A stretch of 64,000 nucleotides of DNA, from NCBI GenBank assembly GCA_003971905.1, contig RSEE01000017.1, positions 434,001-498,000 on the forward strand, in the 5' to 3' direction. This document shows, piece by piece, positions 1-12,160 of the stretch; within the stretch, counting starts at the first letter, position 1; each line of letters opens with the position of its first letter. The DNA is from Moniliella sp. 'wahieum'. Its lineage: Eukaryota > Basidiomycota > Moniliellomycetes > Moniliellales > Moniliellaceae. Made by a program: the position numbers and the translations under genes. A model generated the notes under the pieces. That model saw only the letters and a program-made list of their open reading frames with translations. It made no database searches and had not been told where the DNA came from.

Positions 1-425
1 GAGCGAGTAGACAAACAGAAGCGACGAGGCACCAGCGGCACCACCCGAGGCAATGTTGGCACTGAGCTTCTTGACGTAGGGGGCATCCTTGGGCACCTTG
101 AACAGGGCCTTGAAGTAGTCCTTGAAGGCAAAGTTAAGAGCCTGGGTGGGGAAGTAACGGATGACGTTGGCCGTGTTGCCACGCCAGAAGGAGACAAGGC
201 CCTCCGACTTGTAGGTGCGAGTGAAGGTGTCGCCGAGACCGCTGTAGGGCGGTCAAGACGGCCTTGCTTGATCATCTCATCCTGGTTCTGGATGAGAAGC
301 TTGACACGCTCGATGGGGGCAGCCGCCGTCTTGGAGACAGCGGCCGAGATGCCACCCATCATAAAGTCGGTGAAGAAGGACGAGGCCGTCTTGGGCTTTT
401 GCGCGGGATCGACAACGGCACCCAT
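1..425 (-). CDS. AAC: Mitochondrial ADP/ATP carrier (partial, C-terminus off the left edge)
   Basis: This is the N-terminal part of the mitochondrial inner-membrane carrier that exchanges ADP for ATP. The start codon is at 425, giving [20 protein letters not shown]. The first carrier repeat follows with the family signature [15 protein letters not shown], which fits the PX[DE]XX[RK] motif where transport helix 1 kinks. The stretch [20 protein letters not shown] is also typical of ADP/ATP carriers. About 140 residues of the usual ~310 are inside the window. The frame breaks once near 247-249: 'GRLDRP' reads on into 'YSGLGDTF' only if one more G is present in the plus-strand GGG run. Both sides are strongly conserved, so I take this as a sequence error. 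The gene is transcribed leftward, away from the 1.2 kb gap before HSP70. Confidence 0.93.
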   Translation of the reverse strand, partial: MGAVVDPAQKPKTASSFFTDFMMGGISAAVSKTAAAPIERVKLLIQNQDEMIKQGRLDRPTAVSATPSLAPTSRRALSPSGVATRPTSSVTSPPRLLTLPSRTTSRPCSRCPRMPPTSRSSVPTLPRVVPLVPRRFCLSTR

Positions 426-1655
426 GGTGAAGGAGGAGTTGTTGGTGGGAAAGAGAAGGAGCTGCTGCAGCTCCGTTCGTGCTTGTGCAGAGGGTAGATA
501 GCAGCAGCCCCGCAGCAACACAGGCGCGGCGCCGGGAAGGCTGCGCCGACGGGATGACAGCACGAGGGCAGTGAGGTGCATGCTGTTTGCCACGCAAGCT
601 GGCGCCGTGCGGGCGGGATTCCAGCTGTTGCTGTGCTGTCAAAGGTTTTTGAAATCAACGGCGGCATAGGGCGACCGGTGAGCGGTGGCCGCCACCCGTG
701 AAGCGATGACGATGCCGCGGGACGAGTGGCAGGCGGCGATAGCGCAACCATCGATAGCGCAAGCGCAGTGCAGCTTACGGCGCCGTGTTTGGGGCTACCG
801 GGTACCGGTTGCCGGCTGCCCGTTCCGTTACATGGGTTAGCACCTCCTCCTTGGAACCATAATATGCCAACTCGATGAAGCTCCGGTACCTCATGAATCA
901 TCCCGAGGCCTGAGGACCAAAGGCTCACCCGCATGGCGAAGAATGACGCCAGAGTACCATCAACAAACAGTTCATCTCGCACCAGAGTATTCTCACCACC
1001 TCGGCTGCTGCGCTTCCGTACGATCATCTCTCGACTGTACAGTTCCAAGCCCCCTTTGAAGGAACCATTTCGTGTGGCCTGAGCAGATGCACAGAGCGGG
1101 GATCGCTTTCCGACATGCGACGGCCCCTAAGGCCTAAGGCCTAATTGGCGTACGCGGTGGCTCCATCATGCATCACCGCACCCAGACAAGGCGAAAGCAG
1201 GTTGAAAAGACTAGTGGCCTCAAAAGCGACAAACGCATGCAGCAAAAGAACCCCCCCTGTATTGGTGACTGCTGATGACATAGGATCTAGGGAGAAGGGC
1301 CACACGACGGTGCAGGCGGAGGGCCTAAGCATAGTGCATGTCTTCATTACATGGATTTTGAGACCAACGATGACATATACCTTGCTGGAGTCGTTTGTAT
1401 TAGCGCCATCAAAACTACGGAGCATGGAGTCATGGGGTGATACACGCGGCGCAGGCGCCAACAGAATCGATTACGATTGCAACAAGGTGTGAGCATCCGT
1501 GGGGTAAACATGGAAGAAATCTGAGCCATGGCAAGAGAACGTTTCAGCCAAACGAAACATATCTTTTTGGTAGACCACCACGTCGCGGGGAGGGTGGAGG
1601 TCAAATGTGAGTGAGCGAAAAAAGGGAAATATGGGAAAATGATAGACTGCCCACA
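426..1655. other. Intergenic: upstream of the ADP/ATP carrier, downstream of HSP70
   Basis: I see no gene here. The left part should hold the carrier promoter and 5' leader. The right part (about 1500-1655) should hold the HSP70 3' untranslated region. A short direct repeat of CCTAAGG units lies at about 1126-1142. Open frames in this stretch show no family resemblance. Confidence 0.5.
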
Positions 1656-3712
1656 TTACTCCTTCTTCTCGGTGCTTTCGCTAGCCTGCTGCTGGCTCCG
1701 CGTTGCGCTTCTCGTAGATCTGCTTGAAGAGGCCGAGCGACGCCTGCTGGGTCTCGTTGATCTGTTCCCGCACCTGGTCCGGGGTGATGTCCGAGTCACC
1801 ATTTTGGGCCTTGGCTGCCAGCTCCTCCGTCTTCTTGATAAGCTCGTTGAGCTTGTCCTTCTCCTCCTGAGGCAGCTGGTCGGCGAACTCGCCAAGAGCC
1901 TTGGAGGTCTCGGCGCACACACCCTGGGCGCGGTTCGCCTCCTCGATCAACTCCTTGCGCGCCTTGTCGGCTTCGGCGTGCTTCTCGGCATCCTGAACCA
2001 TGTTCTCAATTTCAGAGTCCGACAGACCCGAAGAAGCAGCCACGGTAATGTTGGCGTCCTTGCCGGTAGCCTTGTCCTTGGCGCTGACGGAGAGGATACC
2101 GTCGGCGTCAATGTCAAAGGTCACCTCGATTTGAGGCACACCACGGGGCGCGGGCGGGAGCCCACCAAGGTTGAAGTTGCCCAGGAGCTTGTTGTCCTTG
2201 ACGAGTTCACGCTCGCCTTGGTACACCTGGATCTCCACCGCCGTCTGACCATCGGCGGCAGTCGAGAACGTCTGCGACTTCTTGGTCGGGATCGTGGTGT
2301 TGCGGTTGATCAGACGGGTGAAGACGCCACCAAGAGTGTTGATACCGAGCGACAGAGGGGTCACGTCGAGGAGGAGAATGTCGGTCACTTGGCCGGAAAG
2401 CACACCACCCTGGATCGAAGCGCCAATGGCAACAGCCTCGTCGGGGTTGACGCCCTTGCTCGGGTCACGCTTGAAAATGTCCTTGACGGTAGAAAGAACC
2501 TTGGGCATACGGCTCATACCACCGACCATGATGACGGCGTCAATGTCAGAAGGCTTGGCGCCAGCGTCGGCGAGGGCCTTCTTGCAAGGCTCGATGCGCT
2601 CGACCACTTGCCAACCAGCACCTCGAGTTGGGTGCGGGTGAGCTTCTGGTTGATGTGCTTGGGGCCACTGGCGTCGGCAGTAATGTAGGGAAGCGAGATC
2701 TCGGTCGACGGTGCCGACGAAAGCTCAATCTTGGCCTTCTCGGCAGCCTCGCGGATACGCTGGATGGCCATGCGGTCGCCCGACAGGTCAATGCCGACTC
2801 CTTCTGGAATTCCTGGACAAGGTGCTCAACAAGCACAATGTCAAAGTCCTCACCACCCAGGTGGGTGTCACCGTTGGTCGACTTGACCTCAAACACGCCG
2901 TTTTGCATCTCGAGAATCGACACGTCAAACGTACCGCCACCCAAGTCAAACACAGCAATCGTCGCCGCTTCGTTCTTGTCAAGACCGTAGGCGAGGGCAG
3001 CGGCAGTAGGTTCGTTAATCACACGCAGCACGTCGAGGCCGGCAATGGTACCAGCGTCCTTGGTGGCCTGACGCTGCGAGTCATTGAAGTAGGCAGGGAC
3101 AGTAATGACAGCGTGCTTGACGGGCTTGCCGAGGTAGGCAGCGGCAGTCTCCCGCAGCTTACCAACAACAAACGCACCAATTTGCTGGGGCGAGTAGTTC
3201 TGGCCGCGTACCTCGAGCCAGGCGTCGCCGTTGGAGTGGGCGACAATCTTGTAGGACGTTCTTAATGTCCTTCTGCACCTCGCGTCCTTGAACTTGCGGC
3301 CAATCAAACGCTTGGTGGCAAACAGAGTAGCCTCGGGGTTCACGACGGCCTGGCGCTTGGCGGGCACACCGACCAGGCGCTCGTTGTTCTTGGTAAAGGC
3401 AACGACCGAAGGCGTGGTACGGCCACCCTCCTCGTTCTCAATCACCCGGGCTTGCTGGCCTTCCATATGGAGACGCACGAGTTGGTAGCTGCATAGAAAC
3501 GGTTAATATCGGCAACAAAATGGGAGAACACGGGGGATACGCACTGCCAAGGTCGATACCAATGACGGGGCCGTTGACCTTGCTGCCCGTCGAGTTGAAG
3601 CGGACAGCGCCCATGCGGGCGGCGTTGAAGGCGGTGGCGGCCGGCCCGCCGAGCGAGAGGCGAGCAGGCGAGCCGAGGGGAGCGCAGCCTGGCGGAGCGT
3701 ACGGGCAAGCAT
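1656..3712 (-). CDS. SSC1: Mitochondrial HSP70 chaperone (SSC1 type)
   Basis: ATP-driven chaperone of the mitochondrial matrix, acting in protein import and folding. The start at 3712 gives a basic, serine/alanine-rich presequence beginning [20 protein letters not shown]. The ATPase domain begins [11 protein letters not shown], interrupted by an intron at about 3480-3543, then continues TTNSCVS and [13 protein letters not shown]. Further HSP70 motifs are [34 protein letters not shown] and [15 protein letters not shown]. The substrate-binding domain shows VTPLSLGI and [20 protein letters not shown], followed by a helical lid. The tail ends near ASESTEKKE; the exact stop (1656 or 1681) depends on a frame break. 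At least four single-base shifts interrupt the frame, around 3640, 3475, 3260 and 2600, but homology is continuous across them. It is divergent from NOP53. Confidence 0.93.
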
Positions 3713-4169
3713 GGCGGTGGTGGGGAGGGAGAAAGCGCAAGTTGCCGCTTCCAGTTTCCAGCTTCAGCTTCAATGAACTCCAAGCATGAACAGAAGGAAC
3801 AAGCGGAGGGAAAGAGTGGACACTGCTCCTGTGCTTCTGTGCGGGGTGCCACCGAAGGCAGCAGAACACACCAGACCCAGCGACACCGAATCAGGCACGG
3901 CGGCAGTCTCACGGACGCCCATTAGCCTGGCCATGCGTTGCCGCCATATTGTTCGGTGCAATCTGACATCGCTGCCATGACTGGCGGGGACTTTGCCGCT
4001 GCCAGGCGGGGGCGTTGGGCGGAATGTTGGTTCCGCCATCGGTGCAGGCAAGAGTACCTGGTGAATATTTTTTTTTTCGGCCGAGGTGGTCACGCAGGAG
4101 GCGAAAGCCACTCGCAAACAAGCGTTTGTGTATTGGGCCTCTGCCACCGTCAACTTGGGTTCCCCCATC
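3713..4169. promoter_or_regulatory. Divergent promoter region shared by HSP70 and NOP53
   Basis: This 457 bp gap separates the start codons of two genes transcribed away from each other, so it must carry both promoters. A run of T lies at about 4069-4077. I did not find a clear heat-shock element array or TATA box. The shared-promoter role is inferred from layout only. Confidence 0.5.
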
Positions 4170-5650
4170 ATGGTCGCTTCTTCGGTGCGCAAGTCAACTG
4201 GCGCCCGCCGCCAAGAGCGGCTCGCGCAAGACCAAGTCTTCTTGGCGCAAAAACATTGACCTCACTGAGGTCGAGGCCCAACTGGAAGCCTCTCGTGCCG
4301 CCGAAGGCGGTGGGGAGGCCATGTACTCCATCGACACCCAGGGTGACACCGGTCTTCGTCCCAAGGGGCCCCGCCCACTCAAGTCGCTCGAAATCCTGCA
4401 GAACAAGTCATCTGTTCCCGCTGTCACGCACCTGCGAGGTCGGAGAAACGTGGTGAGCTCAACGGACGATGCGGAGGCAGTAGCCCGTTTGCGCCGGGCG
4501 GGCGTGCCCGCCAAAAAAGTGCGCGACCGTCTGCGTCGTGCGGCGGGGGAAAGTCGTGACCGATGCCATGGGTGGGATCAACAAGGCGGACCAGGACAAG
4601 CTGCAGGATTACAGCGGGGTGGGCCAGGTGGCCAATCGGGACTTGTGGGCGGACGAAGAGGAGGGCCGAGTGAGCCTGCTCCAGCCAACTATGATCCCGA
4701 GTGGGTTAAGGACCCACGGGATAAGAAGCCCAAGCCTCCCAAGTCGCTTTCTGTCGCTATGGAAGACATGCGTTCGGCTTTGGGCAAGGCGCCTAAGGCG
4801 AATGCGGCCCACGAGCAAGTGGCTTTGGCGCGCAAGTTGGCTGCCGTGCCGCTGCCCCACCCCGGCATGTCGTACAACCCTGAGGCTGAGATCCACGAGG
4901 AACTCATGAAGAGAGCATTCGATGTCGAGATGGCGCAGCCCAAGAGGAGGACGCGAACGACAAGGTTCGCGCCCTGTGGGAAAGATGAGTGCGGCGGAGA
5001 AGGCGGATGTGCTCGCCAGCAATGGCGCCTCTGCTACTTCCTACCGCGGCATGCAGATTGATGTGCCCTCCGAGGCGTCCGAGTCTGAATCTGAAGCGGA
5101 GGCGGAATCTGATATGGATCATGAGGTGGCCCTGCTGCGGGAACAGCAGCGGCAAAAAGCCATCAACGGAAAACGCAAGACTACGGCTCAGCGTCACCGT
5201 CATGCTCGAGCGCGGGCTCAGATGCTGCGGCACTCGTCCTCCAAGGCGTACAACCGCTACATGTCGGAAATGCCAGGCAAATTGCGCGCGACACTTGCTT
5301 TGGATGCAGCATCGCGAGCACGTCTGCAGGCGGCCCAGCGCCGGCGCGACGCCAAGCTCGCAATTTTGACCAAGACGGGGATGAAGGGGCAAAAGGTTGG
5401 AGGCCAAAGGTTGTCTCTCACTATGGGGCAAGGGCACGAGAGTGTTCAGCTGCCTGAGCACCTGTCGGAAAACTTGCGCGCCATGAAGACAGAGGGCAAC
5501 CTCTTCCGTGAACGCTTCCAGTCGCTACAAACCCGTGCTCTTACCGAGCCCAAGCGGACGATTTCGGATCGTGAGGCCAAGAAGGCAAGGGACTCACGCA
5601 AGAACTCTTGGAAGGAGGTTGAGCGGTTTGCCTTCAAAAACTTCAAGTAA
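4170..5650 (+). CDS. NOP53: Ribosome biogenesis factor NOP53 (GLTSCR2/PICT1 family)
   Basis: Nucleolar factor for late 60S ribosomal subunit maturation; in yeast it recruits the Mtr4-exosome to pre-60S particles. The start at 4170 gives MVASSVRKSTGA, then the family N-terminal signature SSWRKNIDLTEVEAQLE, matching the yeast NOP53 form 'AWRKNIDLSDVE'. The middle is rich in Lys, Arg and acidic residues. The C-terminus has the conserved element LSENLRAMKTEGNLFRERFQ and ends RFAFKNFK, as in human and yeast homologues. The length of about 490 residues is typical. Frame breaks occur near 4210, 4550, 4670 and 4960. I first considered UTP14 but the end motifs fit NOP53 better. The gene converges on the OSBP gene. 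Confidence 0.85.
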
Positions 5651-6068
5651 TCGTATCGGCATGTATCTTTCTGTCCACTTGCATTCATCTCATTTACAGA
5701 GGTTAAAGCTGGGACGAAGGGGCGCTGCGGTTAACCGTCCTTCTCATGCAGTGGGCCTTGTTCATGCACCGAACCAATTAGGAAACCTATAGAATCTGGC
5801 ACGTTTTGGCAATGGTACTATAGGTTGGGGTGTCGAAGAGCAAGCGATTGAGACAGGATTGGGCATCCAAACCAATTTACTAGGCCTCAACTAGGTCAGG
5901 AAGGGAAGAGGGACAGAAAAAAAGATGTGTCCGAAAGGAAATGTACATGCATCAGAAATAACGAGGGAACGGAGGGCGTCAAGTCCGTAACAGAGCCAGG
6001 GGGGATGACATTAAAAGAACCACAGATGAAAAGCCTTGCCACTAGAGGCACGAGGGGAGGAAACAGAA
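5651..6068. other. Convergent 3' region between NOP53 and the OSBP gene
   Basis: Both flanking genes end here, so this holds two 3' untranslated regions. The stretch 5683-5742 resembles 24003-24065 over roughly 60 bases; see findings. No gene seen. Confidence 0.5.
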
Positions 6069-9000
6069 CTACTTGACCTCCAAATCGCCAAAGACGTGCT
6101 CCACGTGGGCCATTCGGCTGCAGCCTCTTCGTGAGCATTGAAGCGCACGGCACCCACCTTCTCGCGAGTGGTCCAATACGTGGGAACATCGCGCACCAGA
6201 CCGTCAGAAAGGCCATCAGGCTTGTCGCCTCCCTCTGTCGGGACAGTGCGAAGAGCGAGGGCATCGTAAGGCTCTTTGTGGGGCGCCCACAGAGTGTCTT
6301 TCGAGTCGGGATCGATGGTACGGGCAAACCAGCGTGGCTTGTGCTCGGGCAACTCTCCTGCCTCCCGCTTCCGCCGGGTTGCCCGTTGCAGCTCCTCAAG
6401 CTGAATCTTGAGCGTGTTGGCCTCTTCGAATCGGCCCGTCTCAAATGCGCGCAGATCAGGCCGCAGACGACAATCAGTGGGGGGCAACCAAAGATGAGCC
6501 CCTTGGGTAGGTCGTTTAATGTAATCGCAAACGGCGGCAAGTTCTGGAAAAATCGTCAGAACAGAAAAGAATAGAGCAAGGCAAGGAGGACAATAGGAGA
6601 GCACATACAAAGGGAGCTGGTGGCTTTTCACTGTTCTTCCACAGTAGAAGGTACTTGGCCTTTTCCTCGGGCTTAGTCCCAATGGGAGCTGAGTTTCGAA
6701 CCGCGTGGTCGGGGTTGAGTTCACCTTGATCCGTACCAATTCGCCGGGCAACCAGTTGAGAGTTCCACCTCCCAGCAATCTCCCAACGAAGGTTCCCTTG
6801 CGCATCGTACACGGCACCTTTGATACCATACGCGTCCTTGGAGCGCCATCCACGCTGCTTGAACGTGAGTACACACCGGTCGCCCGTTGCGTGGTTGGTC
6901 ACCTCCATATCGCCAAAGTGATCAATGGTAGTCTGCCCAATGAGGAAGCCACTGACACAGTGGTTACCTTGTTCCACGTATAGTGCTCAAAGTATTTGGG
7001 TGGCTCGTTGGCGATGAATCCGGGTTGCGGCTGGACGGAGGATAACTTGTCCTTGCTCCACGATGCCTCGGCCCACTCCCGTGGCACCTTGAGGTTAGCG
7101 TGCGCAACCCCCGTCGGGCGAATCTCGAACGTCCTACCCAGGAACTTGGACTTGGCGTCTACGCAGCCAAAGTACTGCCACCCAGGCGACTCGGCAAAGC
7201 AAGCTGAAATCGGCGGGTGATGAGAGACTTGTTCGCTCAAGTAGCGGTACTCCTTACTAGGAGAGATGTACTCGAACGTCTCCCCAACATGGGGTTGAAC
7301 GGTTTGGCGATCCGGCCAATGGTGGACGAGTAGTTGGACATGGCGAACGCCGCGACATATGCGATCCGCTTGGTTGAGTCTTCGGAGCGGACGCAGCGTC
7401 GAGACACTCACTGAATTCCATATCTTCCGCCATCCGTGGAGCATCGAGGTGGGTTCGTTGAATGAGACGGGGAAGGAGATCTTGGTCAAGTCCTTGCCAA
7501 TGTTGTTCTTTAGCACACCCCAGAGCGAGATGGAGGGCCGCACGTCTTGTCCAATGGGCATCTTGTGGCGAACGTGTTCGTATGGCTTAATTCCCTCCAT
7601 GTGGATCAGACCAGAGTCGATCTTCTGCAATTGCGACGGCGGTTCGGTGAGTTGAGACTCGACTGTCACATTCGTCAACGTGCCCCGCTCTACAGCATCG
7701 TAAAACTCATCCTCCGAGTCCGATGCCTCCTCGGTCTCAGCTTGCTGCATTGCCGAAGCCTGTGTCTGCAGGCCCTGCAATACCAACGACAGCGCGTGCG
7801 GGTTGAGCATCTGCATGCTCCAGAGAGGCTCTGGGCGTATCATGCGTACCCGCAGGAGTCGAAATGTCCTCAGACCTCGAGAGAGCACTAGAGGGGACCG
7901 GGGTACGGTTGGCAGCTGGTTGCGCAGCTCCCTGATTGTCCGGCGTTTTTGAGCAGTCATCCGTCAAGCGTGCAAGGTCCTGCTCCATACCCTCATACTG
8001 CTTCGCCAGAGCCTGAAGGTTGTCCTCCCACAACAGCTTGGCTGAAATCTCTTGCGTATAGCGGCGGCGGAGGTAGGCTTCCCTTCTCTCGACACCGACT
8101 GATATTGGGCCAGTAGGTCGACGATCGTAGCCAGGTCGTCCCGTAGAGCCAAACGAGTAGAGAGGGTATCAACAGGCCCACCATCCGACACCAATCCACC
8201 GTCCGAGTCGTGCAAGACTTCCGTTCCATTCGCACAGCGATCCACCATGAGCTCGGACAGGGCCTTGGCCAGCTCCGCCCGGGTGGTGAGCGCATTGGAT
8301 AGCAAGCTGTACTCGTTGTCCAATGGCAAGCCAGAAAGTACCTCCTTGGGTTACTTGTGGTGGACTTGCCATACATCGCCTGTCATGGTGCTCCCATGAT
8401 CCTCCTCACAGAGGAACGACCCATCATCCATCTCACCGTACGTGTGCGGAGACGTCCTGTCCGTACCCGTGTATGATACAGCAGAGTTTTCGTACTTCGA
8501 GGTAGGCGTAGCGGCCCGTGTCGCCTTGTCACCCTTGCCACCTTCGCCAGATACCGATGTAAGCGAGGTGACCGGAATAGGAGAGGAGATGCGGCTCGGG
8601 GGTTTGACCCGGCTGGTGATACTATTGGCCATACGGGACAAACGTTGCCCGTCGTTGAAGCCGGACGCTTGGGAAGAGGCACTGGGAACTTCCTGAAGCT
8701 TAGAGCCCCCATCTCCATCCACTAATGGCTGAGACGCCCCCCTGGCTGTAGGCAGCACAGGCGTTCGCGAACGATATTGAATCGACCAATCGTCTGCCCC
8801 GCTCGCCACCTGTGCAACCCGCGGCTTGGGAGCTACGATACGAGGGCTGGTGGCAGCCGCTGAGTTAGTGGTTGCCGAGGTGGGCGATGTGAAGGGATGC
8901 ATGCTGGACGATGCGGAACTTCACTGCGCTGGAAATGAGGGTTGGACATGGAAGTTGGGATGATACCAGTGCCCCGGAGGAGGATTCGTGATGATCGCGA

Positions 9001-10321
9001 AAGTAGGCTTGGGTCTGGAGCAAAAGCTCGACCCAACGGGCTCGTTCGGCCGGGTGGGACCCGCGGAGAAAAAGCTTGGAATCGACACGCCCTTCTTACC
9101 TGGCTCGGACAGAACTTCAAACCGCAACGCATCGGACGAGTCCGCCTTGATTGTGGCGTACTGAAGGTTAATCGAGCCGCGAACCTGGCGGCCTTGGTCC
9201 GATGGGGAATGGTAGTAGGACAAAATACCGTTCTCAAGCACAAACCAGCGGGGTTTGTACCGTTCCGCCATGTTGGTCCACTTTCCCAACCATCCCTTGA
9301 AAACAGGCGGTTTAACCCCCCGAGCGAGTTCCCAGTTTGGAGCAGGCCCGGGTTGGTGTTGCCCAGTGCCGCAGGAGGGCTCGGAGACGCTCATCCTTCG
9401 TGGCATCCAGGCATGGCCGACCGTTCCGATCGCCAGCAAAGACATCAGCCCCCTTTGTAGCTGCGAGCTCAATCATGGCCGTATCATTGTAGCGAACCGC
9501 CGCATGAAGTAAGGTGCCGCCCGTCTCTGGCGAGGGCGCGTTGAGATCAATTGCGCGATAGCGGTTGAGCAAGAGAGATCGGTCACCTGACGAGCACCGC
9601 GCTCGCGCGACTTCTCGTACGTGACGAGCGCACGGATATAGGAAGCGTTGAGCTCGGCACGCGACACTTGGAACAGACTTGCGATCGCAGGGTTGGCGGC
9701 GACCTCCATGGGCTCTTGGCCCTGAAAGTTGCGGATCAAATCGTCAATGTCTTTGCGTTCGAGCAGTTCTTTGATGGCGTCTGCGCGGCCGCAGATGCTG
9801 GCAAGGTGGAGAGGGGTGTTGCCATGCTGGATTTCGCGGGCGTTGACGTCGAGATCTTGGTACATCAGGATGCGTGCGATCGTGGAGGCCTCGGCACAAC
9901 GCATGGCAAGGTGGAGGGGCGAGGTGAGCTCGGTGACTTCGGGGGTGGGGGACGTGCTGGTGGAATCGGAAGAGGGGGATGCGATATTGGTACTGGTAGA
10001 ACTAGCGGTGCTGTTGCGTTTGCGGGTGCTGCGCGTAATTTTGCGCGCGCGGAGGAGGAAAGGTTCGAGGGCTTCGGGGTCGCCGGTGCGGAGAGCGTCG
10101 AGCAGCTTGAATGAGTAGAGTGTGTCGTTGACGCTTAGGCTCTGGGCGCGCGAAGGGGCAGCATCAGGCGCAGTGTCCTGCGGAGGGGCGGCGGCGGCAG
10201 GTGCAGATGCATCCGCCTCGACTGCCTGCGGGTGGTGGGGGACGCTGGTGCTGGGGTGGCTGTCGGCGATGGTGTCGAGCGTGCCCTGGCGGGTGGCGCG
10301 GCGGCGCATCTTGTTGTACAT
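6069..10321 (-). CDS. OSH1: Oxysterol-binding protein with ankyrin repeats and PH domain (OSH1/OSBP type)
   Basis: Large lipid-transfer protein that in fungi moves sterols and phosphoinositides at membrane contact sites. The start at 10321 gives [12 protein letters not shown]. Ankyrin repeats lie at about 9960-9500 ([20 protein letters not shown], then [20 protein letters not shown]). A PH domain follows at about 9330-9130, with GWLGKWTNM and [19 protein letters not shown] Ser/Thr-rich disordered linker spans about 8900-7700. The OSBP-related domain carries the family signature [15 protein letters not shown] at about 7190-7240. The C-terminus reads HVFGDLEVK with its stop at 6069. An intron is clear at about 6548-6610 (GTATGT donor, TTTTTCCAG acceptor). 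Domain order matches yeast OSH1/OSH2. Several single-base frame breaks are present. Confidence 0.9.
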
Positions 10322-11256
10322 GGCAGATAGGGTGGTGGTGGAGGCGCGGGGGTGGTGGCGAGGGCGGCCCGGTGGAGAGGTGCTCGCGCGGGCGATGGGT
10401 GATGCTCGGCCCAGCGGCATCCATCGATGCTGCTGGCTCTGCCGCCGTGGGTGGTGCATGCGCCGATGCGATGATGTCATCAGGCCATCCCCAATCCCCA
10501 GAGTGCAATCACGATCACTAACAATGCGCCTCACCCGTCGCAGCCCCACCCATGCCGTCGTGCCTGGCAGATTCCATTCAGCGCATCCAGCGCTTAGCGC
10601 TTAGACTCAGCCTCAGCCGCTCAGCCGCTCAGCCTGTGAGCTACCAGGGAGGCATCACCCAATCAACCACAGTCCAAAGCGTCTGCCGCGCACCGCACTG
10701 GCCTGCAGCCTAAGCGACCAGCATGCTCGATACTCCCACCTGCTCCTCCCCACGGCGTTGCACCTAGCGGTGACCGGTGACCGGTGACAGCCCCAGTGCC
10801 CTGGCACTAGCCCTGCCGCAGCACAGAGCATATGGCAGGCCTGGTGTCTGGGATCTGGCAGGCGGGGTTCGATGCAGGAGTTTTTTTCTTTTTCAAACAA
10901 AGGACAAGCGTTGCCTCCATGGACCGAATCTTGGCCAGTGTTTAGGTAGCGATTAGCCGATTAGCCCGGTCCGACCAGCGACCCTGTGGCCACGGACATC
11001 GTGCCTCGAGTAGCCCAAGCGCTAGTGTCTCGACGTCATTTCAACTTTCACCTTTCAATTCGACCAACGTTCGTTGAGCAACGTTGTGTGTTGAACTTTC
11101 AGTTGAACGTGATTGATACATTGTCTCCGAGTCCAAGCATGTCCAAGCCCACCAAAGCCAGGTGGCCAGTTCTAGTCGACGCAATCTCGCCATTCCCCCC
11201 TTGACATGAAAACTGGAGAGCTATTCGCCTAAGCCCAGCCCATTTGGCTTCACTAA
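10322..11256. other. Intergenic: OSBP gene 5' region
   Basis: This should include the promoter of the OSBP gene. It holds a CAG/CTCAG-rich short repeat cluster at about 10585-10640 (units like CTCAGCCG and GCGCTTAG) and a GTGACCGGTGACCGGTGAC tract at about 10768-10788. Related short repeats recur elsewhere in the window. No gene seen. Confidence 0.5.
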
Positions 11257-12160
11257 TCATTCAAGCCAAGTATGGAATGGAAACGCAAACGAGAAGGCTG
11301 AAACCGTCCATGTGGTACCGCAGGGGAAGGGAGGGTGTGGTCCTTGAGAGTTGTGCAGGGAAAAACAACAGGTCGAAAAATAGTCCGTCCCGATGCTAAC
11401 AGTGGCGGCAAGGTCAAAAGGCAAGAGGGTGTATAGGGTCAACAACAGGGGCGCGCGGGGCCATCCAGTGGTTGAGCTGTAAGAGTAACTAGAGCTGGAT
11501 CCCATGTTGCTCAAGCCTTTGGCGGTGCGCGTATCCTGGGGGATAGCCTTGAGGCGCACCATAAGGGCCTCCTGGCCTCCATATCCCCCAGCCCCGGCTA
11601 CAGGCGGGACAAAAGAGCCATCAGCATCGCCGCGCCACTGGCAGATGCCGCAGACCCAAATGTCGTGTGACTTGAATGGCTGCAAATAGAGTAAACCCAC
11701 TTGGTTTTAGCCCTCGCGCTTTTCAAAAGATGGGCAGGACGTACGATCAAAGGCCCCAGCAAAGAGAGAACCATCGACGGGGCGCGCGCCGAAACCACCT
11801 GGGCATTGTGGCAAGGGGCTGAACGTGAGAGAGAGAGGCATGTCAGTATGGCGCGCGCAAGGGCAGACGAATATGGGACAGGTAGTTGGAGGATGGGGAG
11901 GAGACGGACCAGACTACGAGCAGGCGGGGGGAAAAGAAGGGTTAGCAAAGGCAATGGAATGCTGGAAGAGGCCAACGTACCATGCGGCGTTGTGTCTGTC
12001 GTGAGGTGCTCGTCGCAGCCAAAAATGTCGGAATACCTGCCAACAAGAACGGCCAACAGGCAAGCGACATACATCATGCATCACAGCGTTAGTACGGCAT
12101 AAGTGCCTTCAGGAAGCTGGGAGAGGTCGTTCCTTGGTACGCACAGAAAAAGATGTCCAT
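11257..12160 (-). CDS. Small zinc-ribbon protein with four or more short exons
   Basis: A small fungal protein with a zinc-ribbon of the kind found in the 'zinc-ribbon family' proteins (Pfam zinc_ribbon_15 as I recall it). Function is unknown. Exon 1 (12160-12145, 16 nt) encodes MDIFF plus one base. Exon 2 (12036-11981) encodes CIPTFLAATSTSRQTQRRM. Exon 3 (about 11818-11745) encodes a CHNAQVVSARAP segment and ends GPLI. Exon 4 begins at 11679 with PFKSHDIWVCGICQW. The Cys-x2-Cys of the last exon and the Cys in 'CHNAQV' form the metal site. Splice sites have GTGCGT, GTACGT and GTACGT donors with good acceptors. Exon 3 needs small frame corrections. The in-frame stop is at 11257, but the low-complexity tail after about 11470 may be longer than the true protein. 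Confidence 0.65.

Noticed and set aside
4170-5650. UTP14 as identity of the plus-strand nucleolar gene
   Set aside because: Basic/acidic texture is similar, but SWRKNIDL near the N-terminus and the LRAMKTEGNLFRERF...RFAFKNFK end match NOP53.
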